This document shows positions 1 through 5,054 of a stretch of 5,637 nt of DNA, piece after piece (the first letter of the stretch is position 1; each line of letters starts with the position of its first letter). The notes beneath the pieces are model-generated. The model was given only the letters and a program-made list of their open reading frames with translations. It searched no databases and had not been told where the DNA came from. Origin of the DNA: Pseudomonadota bacterium (lineage in GTDB: Bacteria; Pseudomonadota; Alphaproteobacteria; Rhizobiales; Xanthobacteraceae); the NCBI GenBank assembly GCA_021823875.1, contig JAKAMD010000238.1, positions 1-5,637 on the forward strand, in the 5' to 3' direction. Made by a program: the position numbers and the translations under genes.

Positions 1-1226
1 TTTCCGGCAGCGAGACGGCGCTCACCGCCTCCTCGCGCGCCAACATGGCGCGGCTGGAAAAGCAGGGCAATAAGCGCGCAGCCATCGTCAACCGCCTGCT
101 GGCCCAGCGCGAACGGTTGCTCGGCGCCCTACTGCTCGGCAACAACGCAGTCAATATCGCCGCCTCGGCGCTGGCCACCGGTATCCTGCTCACCTGGTTC
201 GGCAATGCAGGCGTGCTTTACGCCACTATCGGGATGACCGCGGTGGTGGTGATCTTCTCCGAAGTGCTGCCGAAGACCGCCGCCTTCAACGCGCCTGACC
301 GCGTTGCACTCTCGATCGCGCGGCCGATGTTATGGGTCGTCAAGCTGCTCGCGCCTCTGCTGATGGCGATCGAAACGCTGGCCCGCTGGATCCTCGCGCG
401 CGTCGGCATCATCGTCGGCGAGGACCAGGCGATACTGTCGGCGCACGAGGAATTGCGCGGGGCGGTCGATCTGTTGCATCGCGAGGGCGGCGTGGAGAAG
501 CACGACCGCGACATGTTCGGTGGCGTGCTCGACCTGCGCGAATTGGACGTCTCCGACGTCATGGTCCACCGCACCAACATGATCAGCATGAAGGCGGACG
601 ATCCGGTCGTCGACGTGGTCAACGCCGTGATCGCCTCACCGGTGACGCGCATTCCGTTCTGGCGCGACAATCCGCAGAATATCGTCGGCGTGCTGCATGT
701 GAAGGACCTCTTGCGCGCGCTGCATGCCGTCGACGGCGACGCCAGCAAGGTCGACATCCAGGCGCTGCTGACGCCGCCCTGGTTCGTGCCCGACACGCGG
801 CCGGTGTCCGAGCAGCTCAAGGCGTTCCGCCGCCGCAAGACGCCGTTCGCGCTGGTGGTCGACGAATATGGCGAGGTCGAAGGCCTGGTCACGCTCGAGG
901 ATATTCTCGAAGAGATCGTCGGCGACATCACCGATGAGCACGACGTCGCCATGCCGGGCGTGCGCCGGCAGCCCGACGGTTCGGTGATCGTGGAAGGCGC
1001 GGTGTCAATCCGCGACTTGAATCGCGTGATGGATTGGAGCTTGCCCGACGAGGAAGCGACCACCATCGCCGGCCTGGTCATTCACGAGGCGCGCTCGATC
1101 CCCGAAGTGGGGCAGAGCTTCACCTTCCACGGCTTCCGCTTCCGCGTGTTGCGCCGCGCTCGCAACCGCATCACCTCGCTGCGCATCCAGCCGTTGCCGC
1201 GCCGCACCGCGCCCCAAGCGAGCTGA
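1..1226 (+). CDS. CorC/HlyC-family transporter (DUF21/CNNM, two CBS, CorC_HlyC domain), 5' end outside window
   Basis: Inner-membrane protein of the CNNM/CorC family, whose members are linked to Mg2+/Co2+ efflux or Mg2+ homeostasis; 'hemolysin' in older annotations is historical. The frame is already open at base 3, reading SGSETALTASSRANMARLEKQGN, the conserved end of the first DUF21 helix and following loop, so the ATG at 45 is internal and the true start lies upstream. Counting from that ATG: the rest of DUF21 with LLGNNAVNI (30-38) and SEVLPKT (72-78) and hydrophobic segments near 28-50, 55-72 and 93-110; CBS 1 about 173-228; CBS 2 about 239-295, with the typical DEYGEVEGLVTLEDILEEIVGDI stretch starting at 273; a CorC_HlyC domain about 305-385. 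The stop is TGA at 1224. The domain order is complete apart from the missing N-terminus. The transported ion cannot be told from sequence. Confidence 0.93.
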   Translation, partial: SGSETALTASSRANMARLEKQGNKRAAIVNRLLAQRERLLGALLLGNNAVNIAASALATGILLTWFGNAGVLYATIGMTAVVVIFSEVLPKTAAFNAPDRVALSIARPMLWVVKLLAPLLMAIETLARWILARVGIIVGEDQAILSAHEELRGAVDLLHREGGVEKHDRDMFGGVLDLRELDVSDVMVHRTNMISMKADDPVVDVVNAVIASPVTRIPFWRDNPQNIVGVLHVKDLLRALHAVDGDASKVDIQALLTPPWFVPDTRPVSEQLKAFRRRKTPFALVVDEYGEVEGLVTLEDILEEIVGDITDEHDVAMPGVRRQPDGSVIVEGAVSIRDLNRVMDWSLPDEEATTIAGLVIHEARSIPEVGQSFTFHGFRFRVLRRARNRITSLRIQPLPRRTAPQAS

Positions 1227-1233
1227 CGTCACA

Positions 1234-1271
1234 GTTCCGCCCGGAACGCACCGAAGTTCCGCCGGGAACTT
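1234..1271. promoter_or_regulatory. Two tandem GTTCC/GGAAC dyads, possible operator
   Basis: The first dyad is GTTCCG-CC-CGGAAC (1234-1247) and the second AAGTTCC-GCCG-GGAACTT (1254-1271). Both arms are perfect. The dyad centres lie 22 bp apart, close to two helical turns, so two dimers could bind the same face. They start 8 bases after the corC-type stop and end about 90 bases before the luxR-type start. No run of T follows the second dyad directly, so an operator seems more likely than an intrinsic terminator, but either is inference. Confidence 0.4.
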
Positions 1272-1303
1272 GCAGATTAATTCTATTTCATCTTTCGCCC
1301 GCC

Positions 1304-1317
1304 GCGACGCAAGTCGC
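1304..1317 (+). other. Small hairpin with GCAA tetraloop upstream of the luxR-type gene
   Basis: GCGAC-GCAA-GTCGC forms a perfect 5-bp stem closed by a GNRA-type tetraloop, followed by ACTTTCA. It may be a leader-RNA hairpin of the downstream gene or a weak end of the upstream transcript. It is short enough to be chance. Confidence 0.25.
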
Positions 1318-1361
1318 ACTTTCACATCATAAAAACAACAAGAGACCGACTCTGGTAACGC

Positions 1362-1580
1362 GTGATGAGACCATTGGAAACGGCCGAACTCGAAGCGCTC
1401 ACCTTGTTTGCAAATGGAAAGTCCGCTGACGAGATCGCCGCTGTCCTCGGTGTGAGCAAGAGCATGGCGATGCATTATCTGCGCGTCGCCGCCAGGAAGC
1501 TCGGGGCGCGCAACCGCGTGCATGCGGTGGCGATCGCCGTGCGCAAAGGGCTGATCAAACCGACGGGGGCAGGAAATTAA
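1362..1580 (+). CDS. Stand-alone LuxR-type (GerE) helix-turn-helix protein, 72 aa
   Basis: Almost the whole protein is one LuxR/GerE DNA-binding domain: L5-E-T-A-E-L-E-A-L13 matches the opening helix, G19-K-S-A-D-E-I-A-A-V-L29 the scaffold helix, and K46-L-G-A-R-N-R52 plus A55-V-A-I-A59 the end of the domain. No receiver or ligand-binding domain is present, so it resembles the minimal LuxR-type regulators of the GerE kind. The recognition helix reads S32-K-S-M-A-M-H-Y-L40 where the family usually has a TVK-type triplet, so its DNA contacts may be unusual. The start is GTG 1362 or the adjacent ATG 1365; a TAA at 1356 closes the frame just upstream, so no longer start is possible. No good Shine-Dalgarno is visible. 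It runs convergently to the mipZ-like gene. Its target is unknown; the dyads at 1234-1271 are a candidate for autoregulation. Confidence 0.82.
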   Translation: MMRPLETAELEALTLFANGKSADEIAAVLGVSKSMAMHYLRVAARKLGARNRVHAVAIAVRKGLIKPTGAGN

Positions 1581-1608
1581 ACCGCGGCGGCACGAGGTCC
1601 GCCGCGGT
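1581..1608 (-). terminator. Hairpin terminator between convergent genes
   Basis: ACCGCGGCGG (1581-1590), loop of 8 and CCGCCGCGGT (1599-1608) form a perfect 10-bp G+C-rich stem. Reading leftward, in the direction of the mipZ-like gene, the stem is followed by TTAATTTCC, a short T-rich tract. Reading rightward there is no T tract. It is therefore best placed as the end of the mipZ-like transcript, and it begins exactly after the luxR-type stop codon, so it may also help end that transcript. Confidence 0.65.
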
Positions 1609-1640
1609 CATGGTGTCAGGACAGCATCCGCGCTGTCGGC

Positions 1641-2510
1641 TTACGCCGCGTCGGCCTGCAGGGCTTGATCGACCGTTTCGGCGGGAGCCCCCAGCAACGC
1701 CGCCAGCAGGCCCTGCACTTCCATCTGCGCGGAGATGTGCGACATGGTCGGCCGCGTGCCCAGCGTGATCTCGTCGAGATTGTCGATGGCGGTCAGCCCG
1801 CGCGGGTAGAACTCGCGGAATACGACCCGCTCGGCCAGCCCTTCGATGCAGCGGAAGCGCAATTGCTGGGAAAGTTCCTGCAATGCGTCGCCGACGACGC
1901 GCTTGTTGCGCGAACCGAGCGTCGAAAGCCGGTTGCGCAGCACGATCCAGTCGATGTCCGGCTTGCCGGCGTCCCGGCGCATGCGGCGCGCGTCCTCGAC
2001 GGTTTGGGCGTAGTGGCTGATGCCGGCGATGCTGAAGGTTTCCGGATCGACGCTGCCGAGCACGTCCAAATCGACGAAGCTGTCGTTCATCGGCGTGATC
2101 AAGGTATCCGCCATCGAGTGCGCCAGCCGCGTCAGGTAGTGATTGTGGCCGGGCGTGTCGATGACGATATAGCTGTGCTCGCTGGCCAAAGCCGCGAAGG
2201 TCTTGGCGAAGGCGTCGCTGCCCGCGGCTTCCTGCTCGGGGGCCAGATACTCGGCCTCCTCGTCGAAGCAGACATGGTCCGGTGTCGGCAATTCCTTCTC
2301 CCGCTGCCGCGACCACGCCAGTCTGTTGTCGACGTAATGGGTGAAACTGCGCTGCCGCCAATCGAGATCGATGGTCGCTACGCTTTGCCCCGCCTTCATC
2401 AAGGCGATCGCGAGATGAATTGCGACCGTCGATTTTCCCGATCCGCCTTTTTCGTTGGCGACGACTATTGCACGCGTACACGGTACACAGGACAAATATT
2501 CTTCAGCCAT
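1641..2510 (-). CDS. mipZ: MipZ-like ParA-family ATPase
   Basis: ParA/MinD-superfamily P-loop ATPase. MipZ forms a gradient from the chromosomal ParB-parS pole and blocks FtsZ polymerisation, placing the division site at midcell in alphaproteobacteria. The 289-residue protein has the deviant Walker A motif K21-GGSGKST28 with its signature lysine, the IDLDWRQRS stretch (47-55; D50 aligns with the residue I recall as D42, needed for hydrolysis in Caulobacter MipZ), Walker B IVIDTPG (115-121), and the MipZ-type stretches TPMNDSFVDLDVLGSVDP (139-156), DWIVLRNRLSTLGSRNKR and ERVVFREFYPRGLT. These distinguish it from plasmid ParA and MinD. The ATG is preceded by AGGGAG (2519-2524) with an 8-base gap, which supports this start. 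No ParB gene is adjacent. It may be the housekeeping copy or a paralogue: recalled Bradyrhizobium MipZ sequences have a longer C-terminus and a different N-terminus. Confidence 0.88.
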   Translation of the reverse strand: MAEEYLSCVPCTRAIVVANEKGGSGKSTVAIHLAIALMKAGQSVATIDLDWRQRSFTHYVDNRLAWSRQREKELPTPDHVCFDEEAEYLAPEQEAAGSDAFAKTFAALASEHSYIVIDTPGHNHYLTRLAHSMADTLITPMNDSFVDLDVLGSVDPETFSIAGISHYAQTVEDARRMRRDAGKPDIDWIVLRNRLSTLGSRNKRVVGDALQELSQQLRFRCIEGLAERVVFREFYPRGLTAIDNLDEITLGTRPTMSHISAQMEVQGLLAALLGAPAETVDQALQADAA

Positions 2511-2518
2511 TGGATTGG

Positions 2519-2524
2519 CTCCCT
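2519..2524 (-). promoter_or_regulatory. Ribosome binding site of the mipZ-like gene
   Basis: AGGGAG on the minus strand, 8 bases before the ATG at 2510. It supports that start over any other. Confidence 0.6.
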
Positions 2525-2567
2525 GGTCCGGTTTTGATCCCCGTAATTTTGAACGCTTGCAAGTTGC

Positions 2568-2581
2568 ACTGATTCGTCAGT
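2568..2581. repeat. Short dyad ACTGA-TTCG-TCAGT upstream of the mipZ-like gene
   Basis: Perfect 5-bp arms around a 4-base centre, about 64 bp upstream of the mipZ-like start. Next to it (2557-2568) is the direct repeat TTGCA-AG-TTGCA. Both lie in the AT-richer gap between bolA and the mipZ-like gene. They may be protein-binding sites, but the short arms allow chance. Confidence 0.25.
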
Positions 2582-2594
2582 TTCACGCGCTGGT

Positions 2595-2620
2595 TTTTCG
2601 TTCGATGTTTCGAATGAAAA
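2595..2620. promoter_or_regulatory. Operator-like inverted repeat upstream of the mipZ-like gene
   Basis: TTTTCGTTCGA (2595-2605) and TCGAATGAAAA (2610-2620) are 11-bp arms with one mismatch around a TGTT centre. The dyad lies about 97 bp upstream of the mipZ-like ATG, inside the 188-bp gap to bolA, which reads in the same direction. Size and symmetry fit a site for a dimeric regulator. The gap and the dyad suggest the mipZ-like gene has its own promoter and is not simply read from bolA. I could not assign a convincing -35/-10 pair. Confidence 0.4.
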
Positions 2621-2698
2621 TTCAAAGAGATGAATCGCGCAGCGTCGCGCCGGCATTCCACGGCGGGTCTTCGCGCGCGCGGAATTCAGCAGCAGACT

Positions 2699-2977
2699 TT
2701 AGGAAACGCCGCCTTCGCCCGGCGCCGCCGCGTGGATGGCGAGTGCATGCACGCCGCCGGCGATCTCGCCCGCCAGGGTCTGATTGATCAGCCGGTGGCG
2801 TTGCAGCCGGGTCATTCCCTTGAACAATTCCGACACTATATAGATGCGGAAATGGCTCTCGCCGCCCGGCCGGTGCCCGGCATGGCCTTCGTGCCGATGG
2901 GATTCGTCAACCACGTCGAGGCTTTGCGGGGCGAAAGCCTCGGTCAACTTCTTTGTGATGAGATCGGCGGTTCGCAT
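2699..2977 (-). CDS. bolA: BolA-family protein, 92 aa
   Basis: Small cytoplasmic protein of the BolA family. Family members bind CGFS monothiol glutaredoxins and [2Fe-2S] clusters and act in iron-sulfur delivery and iron control; E. coli BolA also affects cell shape and gene expression. Visible hallmarks are the His-rich loop S26-HRHEGHAGH35, SHFRIYIVSELFKGM (41-55), R60-HRLIN65 and the near-invariant V76-HALAIH82 stretch. The frame stays open up to 3076, but the family N-terminus is MRTADLITKKL, so the start is placed at the ATG ending at 2977, giving the usual BolA length; the additional 33 residues upstream resemble no BolA sequence. The Shine-Dalgarno is weak. It is divergent from the J-domain gene, with 168 bp between starts. 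Confidence 0.92.
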   Translation of the reverse strand: MRTADLITKKLTEAFAPQSLDVVDESHRHEGHAGHRPGGESHFRIYIVSELFKGMTRLQRHRLINQTLAGEIAGGVHALAIHAAAPGEGGVS

Positions 2978-2992
2978 GCTGCCCGACTTAAG

Positions 2993-3011
2993 GACCGGCG
3001 GCGGGCCGGTC
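2993..3011 (-). promoter_or_regulatory. Perfect hairpin/dyad in the bolA upstream region
   Basis: GACCGGC (2993-2999) and GCCGGTC (3005-3011) form a perfect 7-bp G+C-rich stem with a 5-base loop. On the bolA strand it ends 15 bases before the ATG, so in a transcript it would sit next to the ribosome binding region. It could equally be an operator in the divergent bolA/J-domain promoter region. Confidence 0.35.
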
Positions 3012-3107
3012 AATGGTTGTTTGGTGGCGAAATCGCGATGAATGGAGCGGCAAAACCCGGTTCGCCGTCCGGCCAAGCGGCAAATTTAAAGAGGCTGATG
3101 TCAAGTC

Positions 3108-3137
3108 TTGCAGGCGTCATCGGGAAAGGCTCATAGT
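3108..3137 (+). promoter_or_regulatory. Weak candidate promoter for the J-domain gene, possibly leaderless
   Basis: TTGCAG (3108-3113) and CATAGT (3132-3137), 18 bases apart, partly match -35 and -10 boxes. Transcription would then begin near 3144, at or just before the ATG at 3146, which would explain the missing Shine-Dalgarno: the only purine run, GGGAAAGG at 3122-3129, lies 16 bases from the ATG. The divergent strand has a TTGACA (3099-3104) without a well-spaced -10. Confidence 0.22.
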
Positions 3138-3145
3138 GACCGGTC

Positions 3146-3751
3146 ATGAAATTTGACTCTCCACTTTTCGACCGTATCCGGGTCAAGCCGGACAAGGACC
3201 GCCGGGTGAAAACCGACGGCCCGGCTTGCGAATGGGTCGGCTGCACCGCCAAGGCCACGCACCGCGCACCCAAGGGGCGCGGACGCGAGAAGGACTATTG
3301 GCGCTACTGCCTCGACCACGTCCGCGAATACAACCAGTCCTATAATTTCTTCGCCGGCATGAACGACGCTGCGGTGATGGCCTACCAGAAGGACGCTCTC
3401 ACCGGACACCGTCCGACCTGGAAGATGGGAACCGGCAACGGCCCGACGCGGGCGGATTTCAGCGCCTTCGGCAAGCGCGGCGATCCGTTCGATCTGCTCG
3501 GCGAGGGCTGGCGGGCCGAGCAGCAGAAGCAGGCGGAAACCCGGGTAATCCGCAACGCGGAGCGCAAGGCGCTCGACACCCTGGGGCTGGAGGCCGGCGC
3601 CACCGCCCACCAGATCAAGATGCGCTTCAAGGAACTGGTCAAACGCCACCACCCGGACGCCAACGGCGGCGACCGCTCGACCGAGGACCGCCTGATCGAG
3701 ATCATCCAGTCCTACAACTACTTGAAATCGGTGGGTTTCACCCGAACCTGA
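3146..3751 (+). CDS. J-domain (DnaJ-like) protein with Cys/His-rich N-terminus, 201 aa
   Basis: Likely Hsp70 (DnaK) co-chaperone. The C-terminal J domain spans about 142-198, with helix II MRFKELVKRHH, the diagnostic H169-P-D171 motif and the helix III segment EDRLIEIIQSYNYLKS. Unlike classical DnaJ the J domain is at the C-terminus and there is no G/F linker or CXXCXGXG zinc repeat. The N-terminal part has C28, C33, H39, C55 and H58 in a C-x4-C ... C-x2-H arrangement that could bind a metal. The middle part (about 75-135) is charged and probably partly flexible. The start is the only one possible because a TGA lies two codons upstream. In Rhizobiales, as I recall, J-domain genes of this type sit between bolA and cobS, as here. 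The client protein is unknown. A role with the neighbouring cobaltochelatase is inference only. Confidence 0.9.
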   Translation: MKFDSPLFDRIRVKPDKDRRVKTDGPACEWVGCTAKATHRAPKGRGREKDYWRYCLDHVREYNQSYNFFAGMNDAAVMAYQKDALTGHRPTWKMGTGNGPTRADFSAFGKRGDPFDLLGEGWRAEQQKQAETRVIRNAERKALDTLGLEAGATAHQIKMRFKELVKRHHPDANGGDRSTEDRLIEIIQSYNYLKSVGFTRT

Positions 3752-3888
3752 TGAATGCCTTAGGGGCAACCCAGCCCTGCCTTCCGGATGGCTCCCGGGC
3801 ACCCTATCTTATTGAAAATATTGATACCGGCCATCGAGAGGAGCGGGTTTTTCCGGTCCTGCCCGTCTGCTAAGTTGCCCCGCTCAGC

Positions 3889-3911
3889 CGGACCGTTCGA
3901 CATCGGACCGT
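3889..3911. repeat. Direct repeat CGGACCGT x2 in the cobS leader
   Basis: CGGACCGT occurs at 3889-3896 and 3904-3911, 15 bp apart. TCGGACC (3903-3909) is complementary to GGTCCGA (3926-3932), which lies inside the hairpin at 3916-3936, so it could form a competing stem. Confidence 0.4.
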
Positions 3912-3915
3912 ATCG

Positions 3916-3936
3916 GGCTTCGGGAGGTCCGAAGCC
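3916..3936 (+). promoter_or_regulatory. Hairpin with Shine-Dalgarno-like loop just before cobS
   Basis: GGCTTCGG (3916-3923), loop GAGGT, CCGAAGCC (3929-3936): a perfect 8-bp stem ending 11 bases before the cobS ATG and 2 bases before its GGAGG. The loop itself shows a GAGG sequence like a ribosome binding site. It could control translation or be an operator. The rest of 3752-3947 has an AT-rich patch (about 3804-3826) and a 7-bp inverted repeat GAGCGGG/CCCGCTC (3841-3847, 3879-3885), but no B12-box of a cobalamin riboswitch. Confidence 0.5.
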
Positions 3937-3938
3937 AT

Positions 3939-3943
3939 GGAGG
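3939..3943 (+). promoter_or_regulatory. Ribosome binding site of cobS
   Basis: GGAGG lies 4 bases before the ATG at 3948, a strong match with slightly short spacing. It supports that start. Confidence 0.6.
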
Positions 3944-3947
3944 ATCA

Positions 3948-4934
3948 ATGACTGCCGCTACTGAACAAATCGCGGGCCTGCCCGACATGAAGGTGTCGGT
4001 CCGGCAGGTTTTTGGCATCGACAGTGACATGGAAGTGCCGGCTTATTCGCAGGCCGACGAGCACGTGCCGGACGTCGATACGGATTACCGGTTCGATCGC
4101 GCGACCACGCTTGCCATTCTCGCCGGCTTTGCCAAGAACCGCCGCGTGATCGTCACCGGCTATCACGGCACCGGCAAGTCGACCCATATCGAGCAGGTGG
4201 CAGCTAGGCTCAACTGGCCGATGGTGCGCGTCAATCTCGACAGCCACATCAGCCGTATCGACCTGATCGGCAAGGACGCCATCGTGATCAAGGATGGCCA
4301 GCAGGTCACCGAATTCCGCGACGGCATTCTGCCCTGGGCCTATCAGCACAATGTCGCGCTCTGTTTCGACGAATACGACGCCGGTCGTCCGGATGTGATG
4401 TTCGTGATCCAGCGTGTGCTGGAATCCTCGGGACGCCTCACGCTGCTCGACCAGAGCCGCGTGATCAAGCCGCATCCCGCGTTCCGCCTGTTCGCCACCG
4501 CCAACACCATCGGCCTCGGCGACACGTCCGGCCTCTATCACGGCACGCAGCAGATCAACCAGGCGCAGATGGACCGCTGGTCGATCGTCACCACGCTGAA
4601 CTATCTGCCGCACGACAACGAGGTCAACATTGTGCTGGCCAAGGCCAAGCACTATCAGAACGAACAGGGCCGCGACATCGTCAACAAGATGGTGCGGGTC
4701 GCCGATCTCACGCGCAACGCCTTCATGAACGGCGATATCTCGACCGTGATGAGCCCGCGTACGGTGATCACCTGGGCGGAGAATTCCGAGATCTTCAACG
4801 ACGTCGGCTTCGCCTTCCGGCTCACCTTCCTGAACAAGTGCGACGAGCTTGAGCGGCCGATCGTGGCCGAGTTCTATCAGCGTTGCTTCGGTCAGGAACT
4901 GCCGGAGTCGGCTGTCAACGTGGCGCTGAGCTAA
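3948..4934 (+). CDS. cobS: Cobaltochelatase subunit CobS (AAA+ ATPase)
   Basis: CobS and CobT form an AAA+ complex that works with CobN to insert Co2+ into hydrogenobyrinic acid a,c-diamide with ATP hydrolysis, in the aerobic (late cobalt insertion) cobalamin pathway; it acts in the cytoplasm. The 328-residue length agrees with known CobS proteins. Visible motifs are Walker A G71-YHGTGKST79, Walker B L138-CFDEYD144, sensor-1 F182-ATANT187 with N186, and M208-DRW211 with a likely arginine finger at R210. The N-terminal stretch with VRQVFGIDSDMEVPAYSQADEHVPDVD is typical of CobS and less so of other MoxR-type ATPases. The ATG is supported by GGAGG. cobT follows on the same strand after 120 bases that contain a palindromic repeat. 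A hairpin next to the ribosome binding site may affect expression. No odd residues are seen. Confidence 0.96.
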   Translation: MTAATEQIAGLPDMKVSVRQVFGIDSDMEVPAYSQADEHVPDVDTDYRFDRATTLAILAGFAKNRRVIVTGYHGTGKSTHIEQVAARLNWPMVRVNLDSHISRIDLIGKDAIVIKDGQQVTEFRDGILPWAYQHNVALCFDEYDAGRPDVMFVIQRVLESSGRLTLLDQSRVIKPHPAFRLFATANTIGLGDTSGLYHGTQQINQAQMDRWSIVTTLNYLPHDNEVNIVLAKAKHYQNEQGRDIVNKMVRVADLTRNAFMNGDISTVMSPRTVITWAENSEIFNDVGFAFRLTFLNKCDELERPIVAEFYQRCFGQELPESAVNVALS

Positions 4935-4937
4935 CCG

Positions 4938-5042
4938 GTCATTCCGGGACGGCGCGAAGCGCCGGACCCGGAATCCAGACCAATAGATGGAGTTTGCTTC
5001 TGGATTCCGGATTCGCTCGCTTCGCTCGCGCCCCGGAATGAC
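4938..5042. repeat. Compound palindromic repeat between cobS and cobT
   Basis: Outer arms GTCATTCCGGG (4938-4948) and CCCGGAATGAC (5032-5042) are perfect complements, as are inner arms CCGGAATCCAGA (4968-4979) and TCTGGATTCCGG (4999-5010), around a 19-base loop. The left half also folds alone: ATTCCGGG (4941-4948) with CCCGGAAT (4967-4974), around GGCGC-GAA-GCGCC (4951-4963). The right half has ATTCCGG/CCGGAAT ends but a TCGC-rich core that does not fold. It thus looks like two related units in opposite orientation. I recall similar TCATTCCGGG...CCCGGAATGA elements scattered in Bradyrhizobium intergenic regions. They encode no protein, so they would spread with help from a transposase elsewhere. 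The element fills nearly all of the cobS-cobT gap. Confidence 0.85.
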
Positions 5043-5054
5043 GAAGACACAACG

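Noticed and set aside
218..1081. 287-codon frame on the minus strand opposite the corC-type gene
   Set aside because: Ser/Arg/Thr-rich shadow of a well-conserved gene.
1227..1300. EcfG-type general stress promoter (GGAAC with a CGTT box)
   Set aside because: GGAAC occurs at 1243 and 1265, but no CGTT follows at the required spacing of about 16-18 bases; the GGAAC motifs are better explained as arms of dyads.
1665..2537. Long open frame on the plus strand (290 codons) opposite the mipZ-like gene
   Set aside because: The antisense strand carries a complete MipZ-type ATPase with all motifs; the plus-strand translation resembles no family and is a shadow.
2465..2656. 63-codon minus-strand frame over the mipZ-like upstream region
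   Set aside because: It overlaps the mipZ-like start and promoter region, and its translation has no recognisable features.
2978..3076. N-terminal extension of BolA (33 additional codons)
   Set aside because: The frame is open, but the additional residues do not look like BolA, and the ATG ending at 2977 gives the standard family N-terminus and length.
3131..3802. 223-codon frame on the minus strand opposite the J-domain gene
   Set aside because: The J domain with HPD motif on the plus strand is real; the opposite frame has no recognisable domain and would run into the divergent promoter region.
3752..3947. Cobalamin riboswitch upstream of cobS
   Set aside because: Expected from the pathway, but I could not find the B12-box or the other conserved cobalamin riboswitch elements in this stretch.
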